12,400 nucleotides of DNA from Gemmataceae bacterium (lineage in GTDB: Bacteria; Planctomycetota; Planctomycetia; Gemmatales; Gemmataceae), in contig JANWVS010000013.1 of assembly GCA_025056835.1 (NCBI GenBank), positions 1 to 12,400 on the forward strand, written 5' to 3'. The translations under genes were made by a program, and so were the position numbers. A model generated the notes under the pieces. It had not been told where the DNA came from. It saw only the letters and a list, made by a program, of their open reading frames with translations, and made no database searches. This document shows positions 1 through 7,796 of the stretch, piece after piece. How positions within the stretch are numbered: the first letter of the stretch is position 1; every line of letters starts with the position of its first letter.

Positions 1-66
1 CGGGCCGTGCGTGCCGACGCCGCCGGCTGGGCGGACTTCGCTGTTGGGATCCCGCTGCTGGGCGAA

Positions 67-360
67 TTATTCCTCGATCACCGCCAACACGTCCTCCTCG
101 CGCATGATCAATATGTTCTCACCGCGCGCCGCCTTGTATTCGTCGCCGGCCCAAGAGGTGAACAGCACTGTGTCCCCCACCTTCACCTGAAGCGGACGCC
201 GGCTGCCGTCCTTCATCATCTTGCCGGCACCGACAGCGAGAACCTTGCCCTTTTGCGGTTTATTCTTGGCGGTGTCGGGCAACACGATGCCTCCGGCGGT
301 CTTTTCTTCGGCCTCGTGGCGGCGAACGACAATGCGATCTCCCAGCGGCGTGACCTTCAT
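67..360 (-). CDS. groES: Co-chaperonin GroES (Hsp10), 97 aa
   Basis: Co-chaperonin that caps the GroEL ring during ATP-driven folding of cytosolic proteins. The 97-residue length is typical of the family. The N-terminus (VTPLGDRIVVRR) is the family signature. The mobile loop around residues 17-34 carries the IVL tripeptide (25-27) that docks on GroEL, followed by KGKVLAVGAG and the GDTVLF and AARGENILIMREED segments. The start at 360 is chosen because homology begins exactly there and GAGGAA lies four bases upstream; the longer open frame up to 687 has no GroES-like sequence. The 66 bases downstream hold no ATG on this strand, so a groEL partner, if present, begins outside the window. No CIRCE operator was seen upstream. 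Identity is very secure; which paralogue it is cannot be told. Confidence 0.97.
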   Translation of the reverse strand: MKVTPLGDRIVVRRHEAEEKTAGGIVLPDTAKNKPQKGKVLAVGAGKMMKDGSRRPLQVKVGDTVLFTSWAGDEYKAARGENILIMREEDVLAVIEE

Positions 361-759
361 GGTATTCCTCGCGGAGAAGTTCTTGTCCCACTCGACTTCA
401 CGAAAGCACAGGTGCGGCTTCACCCAAGCAAGTCGTGTGCCGTGCGGCAACGGACGGCGTAAGGCATTTACCGAATCTATGTTGCGTCGAAAGCGCCCGG
501 CTAGGAGGCACGACCTTCGGCTGCCAATTCGTGCAGGAAAATAGCCGCGGCTGCCGCATTGACAGCGGACTCCGTTTCGGTCGAAACTACGGCACTGGTC
601 CTGGGGCGCGACGCCCAACCGGCAACCACGCCGATTGAACTCGACGCCGGTCGGTCGCGGTATCGCGTCAAATTCTTGGTCGGCCATTCACTTTCCCGCC
701 TCGGCGCATACGATTGGCAGCACTCCGCACGTGGGGCGTCACTAAGAGGGCGGTCGCCG
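361..759. other. Divergent intergenic region between groES and the ABC importer
   Basis: This 399-base gap separates two divergent genes and should contain both promoters. I see no convincing small gene. The importer frame stays open upstream to an ATG at 559, but that stretch resembles no known domain and precedes a good signal peptide. On the plus strand a weak candidate promoter is TTCACT (687-692) and TACGAT (709-714), 16 bases apart. On the minus strand I find no clear sigma-70 or sigma-32 boxes and no CIRCE inverted repeat. Confidence 0.4.
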
Positions 760-2235
760 GTGAACCGGACGGTTTGCGGAATACTCTTCAGCTGGTTGTG
801 CTTCACCCTTGCCGGCGCAGGCCAAACGTCGTTGCCCAAACCGATTCGGTGGGGAGCCGACACCGACGGCGGTTTCCCCTACGTCTTTGCCGATCCTGCT
901 GATCCGAACAAAGTCATTGGCTTTGAGATGGACTTGGCTCGCGCCCTCGAAGGGGAGATCGGTCGGCCCATTGAGTTCGTCCAGCGCCAGTTTGAGAGTC
1001 TTTTCGCCGACCTGGCTCGCGGCGACATCGACATCGCCATGAACGGCTTGGAAATCACGCCCAAGAACCTGCAACGGGCGGCATTCACTCGGCCCTACTA
1101 CGTCTACCAACTTCAGCTGGTCGCTCGCGCCGACGAACAGCGTTACCGCAACCTCGACGAAGCCAAGGCCCAAGGGCTGGTCATCGGCACCCTCGGCGGT
1201 ACTGCCGCAGCGGAACTGCTCAAGGAGCAGAACGTTCCGTTCAAAACCTACGACGATCAACAAGGCCCCTACGACGACCTCGTGCAAAAGGCCCTCGACG
1301 GCGTGCTCATGGACCTGCCGATCGCCATCTACTACGTCGCCCCGGACAAACAGCTCAAGTACAGCCAGCTGCGCCCCGGCCTGAAGTTTCTCGGGCCGGC
1401 TTTTGCCGACGGCTACTACGGCATCGCCGTCCGTCGCGACGACGAAAAGCTGTTGGCTGATCTCAATCGCGCTCTCGACCGCCTCATCGCCAACGGCAAG
1501 CTCCAGGAGATCCTTCTGAAATGGAAGCTCTGGACTCCCGACCAATATCGCCTTTATGAGAGTGTGTCCGTTGTCGCCGGCGGCAGCGACCTGCGCTTCG
1601 CCGATTACTTCGTTTTGCTCCTGCGCGGTGCGGGAGTGACAATTGTCCTGACCTTGGTGAGCTTTGCCCTAGCCGTGCTCTTGGGGCTGGTCATCGCCAT
1701 GGCCCGGCTTTATGGTCCCACGCCGGTGCGTTGGCTGGCCACGGGCTATGTCGAGTTTTTCCGCGGCATTCCGGTCTTGCTGCTGCTGTACTTCATCTAT
1801 TACGGTCTGCCGGAAGCAGTCGGGATCAAACTCGACCCGTTCGCCGCGGCGGTGTTGGGCTTCGGCCTCAACTACGCCGCCTATGAAGCGGAAATTTACC
1901 GCGCCGGCATCGGTGCCATTCCGGTGGGACAATGGGAGGCGGCGGCCTCGCTGGGCATGTCGGCGCCCTTGGCGTTTCGGCGCATCATTTTGCCCCAGGC
2001 CATTCGCATTATTCTGCCGCCCATGACCAGCGATCTGGTGGCGTTGTTCAAGGACACCAGCGTCGTCAGCATCATTGCCGTCGTGGAATTGAGCAAGCAG
2101 TACCAGATTCTCACCAAGTCGGGCGGCGGTTACGTCCAAATTGGCTTAACGACGGCGGCCCTGTACCTGTTGATGTCGGTGCCTTTGGGCTATCTGTCGC
2201 GCTACCTCGAAGTTCGTTGGGGACGTAAAGGATGA
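760..2235 (+). CDS. Polar amino acid ABC transporter: fused solute-binding domain and permease
   Basis: A 491-residue membrane protein that should capture a small polar solute, probably an amino acid, and pass it across the inner membrane. Residues 1-22 form a signal peptide (hydrophobic core GILFSWLCFTLAG). Residues about 29-270 are a type-3 solute-binding domain, with the blocks GFEMDLARALE, GDIDIAMNGLEITP, GTLGGTAAAELL and DGVLMDLPIAIYY. From about 278 onward is a HisM/GlnP-type permease with about five hydrophobic segments and the ATPase-docking EAA loop near 393-412 (EAAASLGMSAPLAFRRIILP). I prefer the GTG at 760 because AAGAGGG lies nine bases upstream and it starts the signal peptide directly; an in-frame ATG at 559 would add 67 unrelated residues. 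The stop overlaps the next start (ATGA), so the two genes are translationally coupled. Such fusions are known in Lactococcus GlnP. Oddity: the usual carboxylate-binding Arg aligns with Asn103. Confidence 0.9.
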   Translation: MNRTVCGILFSWLCFTLAGAGQTSLPKPIRWGADTDGGFPYVFADPADPNKVIGFEMDLARALEGEIGRPIEFVQRQFESLFADLARGDIDIAMNGLEITPKNLQRAAFTRPYYVYQLQLVARADEQRYRNLDEAKAQGLVIGTLGGTAAAELLKEQNVPFKTYDDQQGPYDDLVQKALDGVLMDLPIAIYYVAPDKQLKYSQLRPGLKFLGPAFADGYYGIAVRRDDEKLLADLNRALDRLIANGKLQEILLKWKLWTPDQYRLYESVSVVAGGSDLRFADYFVLLLRGAGVTIVLTLVSFALAVLLGLVIAMARLYGPTPVRWLATGYVEFFRGIPVLLLLYFIYYGLPEAVGIKLDPFAAAVLGFGLNYAAYEAEIYRAGIGAIPVGQWEAAASLGMSAPLAFRRIILPQAIRIILPPMTSDLVALFKDTSVVSIIAVVELSKQYQILTKSGGGYVQIGLTTAALYLLMSVPLGYLSRYLEVRWGRKG

Positions 2236-2963
2236 TTTGCATCAGCAATCTCTCGAAACGGTTCGGCGACCGGCACGTGCTCCGCGACATCACATTGTCC
2301 ATCAACGCGGGTGAAACGGTCGCCCTGTTGGGACCGTCGGGCGGCGGCAAGTCGACCTTGCTGCGCTGTCTCAACGGCTTAAATACGTTCGACCGCGGCG
2401 AAATCCGCATCGGCGACCATCTGCTGAGTCCTGCCAACCATCGCGCCGACCTGAAAGCGATTCGGCGCTTCTTCGGTATGGTATTTCAGGATTTCCAACT
2501 ATTCCCACACCTGAGCGTGCTCGGCAACGTTATGGAAGCGCCGCGGCGCGTGCTCGGTTGGCCGCGCGATCGGGCCGAAGCACGAGCCAAGGCGCTGCTC
2601 GACCGCGTTGGAATGAGCGGCCATCTGGCGGCGTATCCGGGCCAACTTTCCGGAGGGCAAAAACAACGGGTAGCCATCGCCCGGGCCTTGGCCATGGAGC
2701 CGCGCGGCCTGCTGTGCGACGAAATCACCAGCGCCTTGGATCCGGAAATGAAGTACGAGGTGCTGCGCGTCTTGGAGGACCTCAAGCGCGACGGCCTGAC
2801 CTTGGTGCTGGTCACCCACGAAATCGGCTTCGCTCGCCGGGCTGCCGATCGCGTCGTCGTTTTATGCGACGGCGCCATCGTGGAGGATGGACCGCCGGCC
2901 GAGGTCCTCGATCGTCCGCGCAGCGAGCGGATGCGGGCGTTTTTGCAACGAGTCTTGGTGTAA
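2232..2963 (+). CDS. Polar amino acid ABC transporter ATP-binding protein, 243 aa
   Basis: Cytoplasmic ATPase that powers the fused binding-protein/permease encoded just upstream, with which it shares a four-base ATGA overlap. The motifs appear in canonical order: Walker A GPSGGGKST (34-42), Q-loop VFQDFQLFPH (84-93), signature LSGGQKQRVAIARAL (139-153), Walker B LLCDE (160-164), D-loop SALD (167-170) and H-loop His196 in LVTHE. Length and motif spacing match the HisP/GlnQ family. The usual DEPTSALDPE reads DEITSALDPE here, a Pro-to-Ile change beside the catalytic Glu164 that leaves every catalytic residue intact. A complete importer is therefore encoded by only two genes. The substrate cannot be assigned from the ATPase. 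Confidence 0.95.
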   Translation: MICISNLSKRFGDRHVLRDITLSINAGETVALLGPSGGGKSTLLRCLNGLNTFDRGEIRIGDHLLSPANHRADLKAIRRFFGMVFQDFQLFPHLSVLGNVMEAPRRVLGWPRDRAEARAKALLDRVGMSGHLAAYPGQLSGGQKQRVAIARALAMEPRGLLCDEITSALDPEMKYEVLRVLEDLKRDGLTLVLVTHEIGFARRAADRVVVLCDGAIVEDGPPAEVLDRPRSERMRAFLQRVLV

Positions 2964-3001
2964 ACCGACAGCGACCCGGCACGCGGCGGGGCGGACCGCG
3001 G

Positions 3002-3007
3002 TACAAT
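3002..3007 (+). promoter_or_regulatory. Possible -10 box (TACAAT) for the mannose-1-phosphate guanylyltransferase gene
   Basis: TACAAT lies 44 bases before the start codon at 3052, in the 88-base gap after the ABC ATPase gene. No convincing -35 hexamer occurs 16-18 bases upstream, so only the -10 is proposed. The same hexamer occurs at -10 position in two better candidate promoters of this window (8379-8384 on the minus strand, 9124-9129 on the plus strand). Confidence 0.35.
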
Positions 3008-3051
3008 AACTTTTCGTCGCAGGGTGCAACGACGCTCCAGGGAACCAGCGC

Positions 3052-4131
3052 ATGCTTCAGGTCCTGATTATGGCCGGCGGCGGCGGGACGCGCTTCTGGC
3101 CTCGCAGTCGCCAGAAAAAGCCAAAGCAGTTTCTCCGCCTGACCGGCGACCAATCGCTTCTGCAACAGACCTACGAGCGGATCGAGCCGTTGGCTCCGCC
3201 GGAGGCGTGCTGGATCATCACGGCTGTCGGCCACGTCGAGGAAACGCTGCGCCAGGTGCCGGCCCTGCCGCGGGACCATGTGATCGGCGAGCCGTGCGGC
3301 CGCGATACCGCCGCCTGTATTGGTCTCGGCGCCTCCCTGGTTGCCGCCGCCGACCCCCAGGCGACTCTGCTCGTCGTGCCGGCCGATCACGCCATTGAGC
3401 CGGCCCAAGAATTCCGCCGCGCCGCTCAGGTCGCCGCACACTTGGCTGAGGAAGTTCCCGAAGCGCTGGTCACGTTTGGCATCCGGCCGACGTTTGCCGC
3501 CACCGGCTACGGCTACCTCCAGCGCGGCGCTCCCCTGACGGTGCGCCAAGGATTGCCGGTCTACCGTGTTCAAGCCTTCCGCGAGAAACCCGACGTCGAG
3601 TTGGCCGAACAGTTTCTCGCCGCCGGCGGATTCTATTGGAATAGCGGCATGTTTGTGTGGAGAGCGGCAACGATCCTCGAAGCCCTCCGGCAACACCAGC
3701 CGACCTTGCACGCCGCCATTGACCGCATCGCCGCCGCTTGGCCGACACCGCGGCGCGCCGACGTCTTCGCCGCCGAATATCAGGCCCTCCCCAAGATCAG
3801 CATCGACTATGCGGTCATGGAAAAGGCCAAGGACGTTCTGGTCGTTGAGGCCCCGTTTCGCTGGGACGACGTCGGCAGCTGGCTCGCGCTCGAACGCCAC
3901 CATCCGCAGGACGCCGACGGCAACACCATCCACGCCCGCCATGGCGGTCTCGCCACCAAAGGGTGCGTCATCGTCGGCGACCCCGATATCTTAATTGCTA
4001 CTTTGGGTGTCGATAATCTCCTCATTGTCCAGGACGGCGACGCCATCTTGGTTGCCGACCGCCGTGAGGAGGGCAATATCAAGAACCTGGTAGAAGTGCT
4101 CAAGAAACGCGGTCTGGACGAATACTTGTAA
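3052..4131 (+). CDS. manC: Mannose-1-phosphate guanylyltransferase (GDP-mannose pyrophosphorylase), 359 aa
   Basis: Cytoplasmic enzyme converting mannose-1-phosphate and GTP to GDP-mannose and pyrophosphate, feeding exopolysaccharide, LPS or glycan synthesis. The nucleotidyltransferase signature GGGGTRFWPRSR is at 9-20, with Lys25 in KPKQF. Further family blocks are GEPCGRDTAA (79-88), VVPADH (108-113), TGYGYL (151-156), REKP (177-180), YWNSGMFVW (195-203), ISIDYAVMEK (249-258) and WDDVGSW (271-277). About 360 residues is the length of the monofunctional form; the phosphomannose isomerase domain of about 470-residue ManC/AlgA proteins is absent. AGGGA lies eight bases before the ATG and the N-terminus fits the Rossmann first strand, so the start is secure. 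The gene stands alone: no other sugar-nucleotide gene is in the window, so its end product is unknown. Confidence 0.95.
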   Translation: MLQVLIMAGGGGTRFWPRSRQKKPKQFLRLTGDQSLLQQTYERIEPLAPPEACWIITAVGHVEETLRQVPALPRDHVIGEPCGRDTAACIGLGASLVAAADPQATLLVVPADHAIEPAQEFRRAAQVAAHLAEEVPEALVTFGIRPTFAATGYGYLQRGAPLTVRQGLPVYRVQAFREKPDVELAEQFLAAGGFYWNSGMFVWRAATILEALRQHQPTLHAAIDRIAAAWPTPRRADVFAAEYQALPKISIDYAVMEKAKDVLVVEAPFRWDDVGSWLALERHHPQDADGNTIHARHGGLATKGCVIVGDPDILIATLGVDNLLIVQDGDAILVADRREEGNIKNLVEVLKKRGLDEYL

Positions 4132-4162
4132 GCCGCATCAAGCTGACGAGTTACCGTAGGGA

Positions 4163-4177
4163 GGCGACTCCGTCGCC
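4163..4177. repeat. Short perfect inverted repeat downstream of manC
   Basis: GGCGAC-TCC-GTCGCC forms a six-base-pair stem with a three-base loop, 31 bases after the manC stop. It lacks a following T-run on the plus strand, so it is not a standard intrinsic terminator. It could be a weak transcript end or a copy of a dispersed intergenic repeat. Confidence 0.4.
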
Positions 4178-4189
4178 GGGTGTTGCGGC

Positions 4190-4220
4190 AAAAAGCGGCC
4201 CGCCACGGAGCGGCGGGCCG
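4190..4220 (-). terminator. Rho-independent terminator for the 4261-5226 gene
   Basis: CGGCCCGCC (4196-4204) pairs perfectly with GGCGGGCCG (4212-4220), giving a nine-base-pair GC stem with a seven-base loop. Reading on the minus strand, the stem is followed at once by C and five T (4194-4190). It lies about 40 bases past the stop of the DUF6263-like gene. On the plus strand no T-run follows, so it probably serves the minus strand mainly, though it may also hinder read-through from manC. Confidence 0.75.
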
Positions 4221-4260
4221 GCTATGTGGAGCAGCATGCTACGATACGGTTGGCGACGGA

Positions 4261-5226
4261 CTATTTCTTTCCGCCTGGCGGCACCGGATTGTCATTGGAC
4301 GACTCGACAATCGCGGTCTGGTCTTGCATGAGTTCGACAGCCGTCACCATGCCGCCGACGTCGATCTCCAAAGTCCCTTCTAGCTTCATACGCATTTCCG
4401 ACTTAGCAAACCGGCCGTTGGACTTGTCGAAATAAGCGGCGCCGATGCCTTCCTTGCTCTTGAGGTTAGCGCTCTTAATCACAAAGGGCAGCCCCTTGTT
4501 GTCAGTCGGTGCCGTGTAGGTCAAAGAGGCTTCAACCTTGACCTTGTCGCCGGCTTTGTCTTGCCCTTCGTAGGTGTATTTGTAGGAGGTGTCGTATTTA
4601 CCGATCGGACCGAGATCGAGTTGGCTTTTTTTGGTCCATTCTTCGCCCTTTTTCTTCGGGCCGGGCGGTAAGGCGCCCCAAGTCGGTTCGGACATTTGTT
4701 TGATTGCGTCCTTGCTCAGGATCTTGTTGAGCAACGGGGCCATTTGCGGGTTGGTATCGCCGAGCTTTTTCACCATATCTTCGTGGCCCGCGACATCAAC
4801 CACTTCCATCGTCTTGGGATCAACCGTGAGCGTAAGCTCTGCTTCTTGCAGTTTCTTGAAGAAGTCGGTCATGGGATTGGCGGGGACGTTAGCATCGGTG
4901 GAATTGTAGGTGATATTGACTCCGCCGATGTCGATGTTCATCACGATGCCGACGATTTTCTGTTTGACCACCAGCTTGCCGTCCTTGGTCGGTTCCTGCC
5001 CGGTGAACTTGAGGTAGAAGGTTTGTTCCTGTTTTTGTTTCACTTCTTGGCCCATCACCTTCATCGTCTGTTCCGTCTTGGTGGTGAGCTTTTGGTACCA
5101 TTCTTTGCCTTTATCGAATGCCTTCCACTCGGGCTTGAATTCGTCCTGGGCCTGGGCCGCAGCGTTACTGAGCAGGGCCACACTCAGCGCGCCGACCACC
5201 GCCACCAACCAACGACGACATTGCAT
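4261..5226 (-). CDS. Exported lysine-rich protein resembling DUF6263, 321 aa
   Basis: Function unknown. An N-terminal Sec signal peptide is clear: CRRW, a hydrophobic stretch to about residue 20, then a likely AQA cleavage site near residue 26. The mature part is Lys- and Thr-rich and looks all-beta, with alternating segments such as QEQTFYLKFTG, KVEASLTYTAP and EGTLEIDVGG. This resembles the DUF6263 family of exported proteins common in planctomycetes; that match is from memory of the family pattern. The start at 5226 is chosen because GGAGG lies seven bases upstream and the signal peptide begins there; upstream in-frame codons to 5445 show no export signal. It is monocistronic, convergent with manC, and has its own terminator at 4190-4220. 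No catalytic motif is visible. Confidence 0.8.
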   Translation of the reverse strand: MQCRRWLVAVVGALSVALLSNAAAQAQDEFKPEWKAFDKGKEWYQKLTTKTEQTMKVMGQEVKQKQEQTFYLKFTGQEPTKDGKLVVKQKIVGIVMNIDIGGVNITYNSTDANVPANPMTDFFKKLQEAELTLTVDPKTMEVVDVAGHEDMVKKLGDTNPQMAPLLNKILSKDAIKQMSEPTWGALPPGPKKKGEEWTKKSQLDLGPIGKYDTSYKYTYEGQDKAGDKVKVEASLTYTAPTDNKGLPFVIKSANLKSKEGIGAAYFDKSNGRFAKSEMRMKLEGTLEIDVGGMVTAVELMQDQTAIVESSNDNPVPPGGKK

Positions 5227-5344
5227 CTTGATTCCTCCCGGCATCACGCCAGCCCAATGATGGTTCGATTTCCAGGTTTGTAATTCCCTTTTTTTATGGC
5301 AGCCGCGGCAACCAGCAAGGGGTTTGCTCCCGAATCCCAGCCGT

Positions 5345-5361
5345 GGGGCGTCGGACGCCCC
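5345..5361. repeat. Short GC-rich palindrome in a divergent promoter region
   Basis: GGGGCGTC-G-GACGCCCC is a perfect 17-base inverted repeat. It could fold as a six-base-pair hairpin with a five-base loop. It sits in the 205-base divergent gap between the DUF6263-like gene and the NagB-like gene, just upstream of a possible -35 box at 5362. It may be an operator or a dispersed intergenic repeat. Confidence 0.4.
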
Positions 5362-5390
5362 TTGGGACCGTGGCCGAAGACTCATAGTAT
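5362..5390 (+). promoter_or_regulatory. Possible sigma-70-type promoter of the NagB-like gene
   Basis: TTGGGA (5362-5367) and TAGTAT (5385-5390) are 17 bases apart, each matching four of six consensus positions. Transcription would start near 5397, giving a leader of about 35 bases before the ATG at 5432. This is the best pair in the gap, but the match is moderate. Confidence 0.35.
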
Positions 5391-5431
5391 TACGACGAAC
5401 TCCGATCGACGGTTCAATCCCGAGGTGCCAC

Positions 5432-6382
<951 letters not shown>

Positions 6383-6425
6383 GGCGCAGGCATCCGATGG
6401 ATCGTGTCGCGGGGCGGGCTTGGCC

Positions 6426-7496
6426 CTAGACAACGGCCGGTGCGATGCGCCCTTCCATCGGGCTGGAAGCCTGGGCGTAGAGACGTTTCGGAATGCGTCC
6501 CGCCAGATACGAGAGCCGGCCGGCTGCGCAGGCATGTCGCATGGCGTGGGCCATGCGCAAGGGATCTTGGGCCTGGGCGATGGCCGTATTCAGCAGCACG
6601 CCGTCGCAGCCCAGTTCCATGGCGGCACTGACGTCGCTGGCGGCACCGACGCCGGCATCGACAATGACCGGATACTCAGGATCGCCATCCTTCAAATATT
6701 CGAGGATGATGCGAATGTTGTTGGGGTTCAGAACCCCCTGGCCGCTGCCGATCGGACTTCCCGCTGGCATGACACTGGCCGCTCCCGCTTGTTTCAAGCG
6801 CCGCGCCAAGATCGGATCGTCGGTCGTATACACCAAGACCACAAACCCTTCCTTGACGAGTTGCTCGGTGGCTTTGAGAGTGTCGATCGGGTCCGGCAAG
6901 AGCGTCTTGGGGTCGCCGAGGCATTCGAGTTTCACCCAAGCCGCACCAGGGTTGCCGAGGTTGCCGAGTAGCTCGCGGGCCAGCCGAGCATGGCGGATTG
7001 CGTCTTCCGCGCTGAAGCAGCCGGCCGTATTGGGAAGAATCGTCAGCTTTTTGAGATCGAGAAAATCCAGGAGACTACGCCCCTGTCGGTCCACGAGGCG
7101 TTCGCGGCGCACGGCCACGGTGGTGACTTCACAGCCGCTGGCCTCCAAGCAGGCCCGCATCAAGTCGTAGCTGGCGTACTTGCCGGTCCCGGTGATGAGG
7201 CGACTGGTGAAGCGAAACGGTCCGATGACCAGCGGTCGGTCGGCCGCGGCGTCCTCCGCCGAGGCAGCCGCTCCGGCCGACGCGGGTGGATTGGAACCGC
7301 CGCCGACCAAGGTGACGATTTCGACGGCGTCGCCGTCGCGCAACCATTGTTCCGCGAGGCGATGGCTGGGAACCACTTCTCGATTCACCTCGACGGCGAT
7401 GCGCCGGGGGTGCAAGCCAAGGGAAGCTACTAAGTCGGCGACCGTTTTGGTTTCCGCCAGCCTCCGCTGCTCGCCGTTGACGGTGATGTCGATCAT
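6426..7496 (-). CDS. thiSG: Fused sulfur carrier ThiS and thiazole synthase ThiG, 356 aa
   Basis: Makes the thiazole phosphate moiety of thiamine from deoxyxylulose phosphate, dehydroglycine and carrier-bound sulfur. Residues 1-68 are a ThiS ubiquitin-like domain (MIDITVNGE, then [14 protein letters not shown] at 54-67). A linker rich in Ala, Ser and Pro covers about 69-87. Residues 88-356 are a complete ThiG: LITGTGKY (100-107), LPNTAGC (154-160), the Schiff-base Lys189 with Glu191 in [19 protein letters not shown] (199-213), [12 protein letters not shown] (243-254), VIVDAGVG (277-284, Asp280) and GVLLNTAI (299-306). The start at 7496 begins ThiS exactly, although no clear Shine-Dalgarno precedes it; an upstream GTG or ATG would run into the tRNA gene. 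Such fusions are known. The carrier's Gly-Gly end is internal here, so thiocarboxylate formation needs cleavage or another route. No TPP riboswitch was seen upstream. Confidence 0.95.
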   Translation of the reverse strand: MIDITVNGEQRRLAETKTVADLVASLGLHPRRIAVEVNREVVPSHRLAEQWLRDGDAVEIVTLVGGGSNPPASAGAAASAEDAAADRPLVIGPFRFTSRLITGTGKYASYDLMRACLEASGCEVTTVAVRRERLVDRQGRSLLDFLDLKKLTILPNTAGCFSAEDAIRHARLARELLGNLGNPGAAWVKLECLGDPKTLLPDPIDTLKATEQLVKEGFVVLVYTTDDPILARRLKQAGAASVMPAGSPIGSGQGVLNPNNIRIILEYLKDGDPEYPVIVDAGVGAASDVSAAMELGCDGVLLNTAIAQAQDPLRMAHAMRHACAAGRLSYLAGRIPKRLYAQASSPMEGRIAPAVV

Positions 7497-7580
7497 GGTG
7501 GTCGCTCGGCCGGGCGGATGACAGAACCCCGGGGGCCTTCCATTCTTTCCCACCGCCTCTGTGAGCCGGCCGCGCAGCAC

Positions 7581-7665
7581 TGCCGAAGAGAGGACTCGAA
7601 CCTCCACTCCCTTTGCGGGAACCAGCTCCTGAAGCTGGCGCGTCTGCCAATTCCGCCACTTCGGC
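7581..7665 (-). tRNA. tRNA-Leu (anticodon CAG)
   Basis: The 85-base minus-strand sequence folds as a class II tRNA. The acceptor stem GCCGAAG/CTTCGGC is perfect, with discriminator A at 7581. The D arm has a GCG/CGC stem. The anticodon stem is CCAGC/GCTGG with loop TTCAGGA and anticodon CAG (7629-7631). A long variable arm with a four-pair TCCC/GGGA stem is typical of Leu. The T arm is GGAGG/CCTCT with loop TTCGAGT. The 3' CCA is not encoded; GTG follows. It lies 84 bases upstream of thiSG on the same strand. Confidence 0.97.
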
Positions 7666-7796
7666 GTGAAGGGACTTTTGCCGCCGGGCGTGTTCCGCTA
7701 ACTTCGGTCCGGGAAGCACGTCCCGATCATCGAACACATCCCGGATCATCTTATGAGCGCGGCGCCGCAGCCGTCAAGCGCACCGAGGGCTGGCGC

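Noticed and set aside
361-560. CIRCE element upstream of groES
   Set aside because: No TTAGCACTC/GAGTGCTAA inverted repeat, even degenerate, was found.
2812-3942. Minus-strand open frame of 376 codons spanning the ABC ATPase end and manC
   Set aside because: It crosses two clearly homologous genes on the opposite strand and has no family-like motifs.
4163-4177. Intrinsic terminator of manC
   Set aside because: The stem is short and no T-run follows on the plus strand, so it is recorded only as an inverted repeat.
7497-7580. TPP riboswitch upstream of thiSG
   Set aside because: The conserved CTGAGA and the thi-box core are absent from this short leader on the minus strand.
7497-7607. N-terminal extension of thiSG to 7607
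   Set aside because: The extension would start inside tRNA-Leu; ThiS homology begins exactly at the ATG at 7496.
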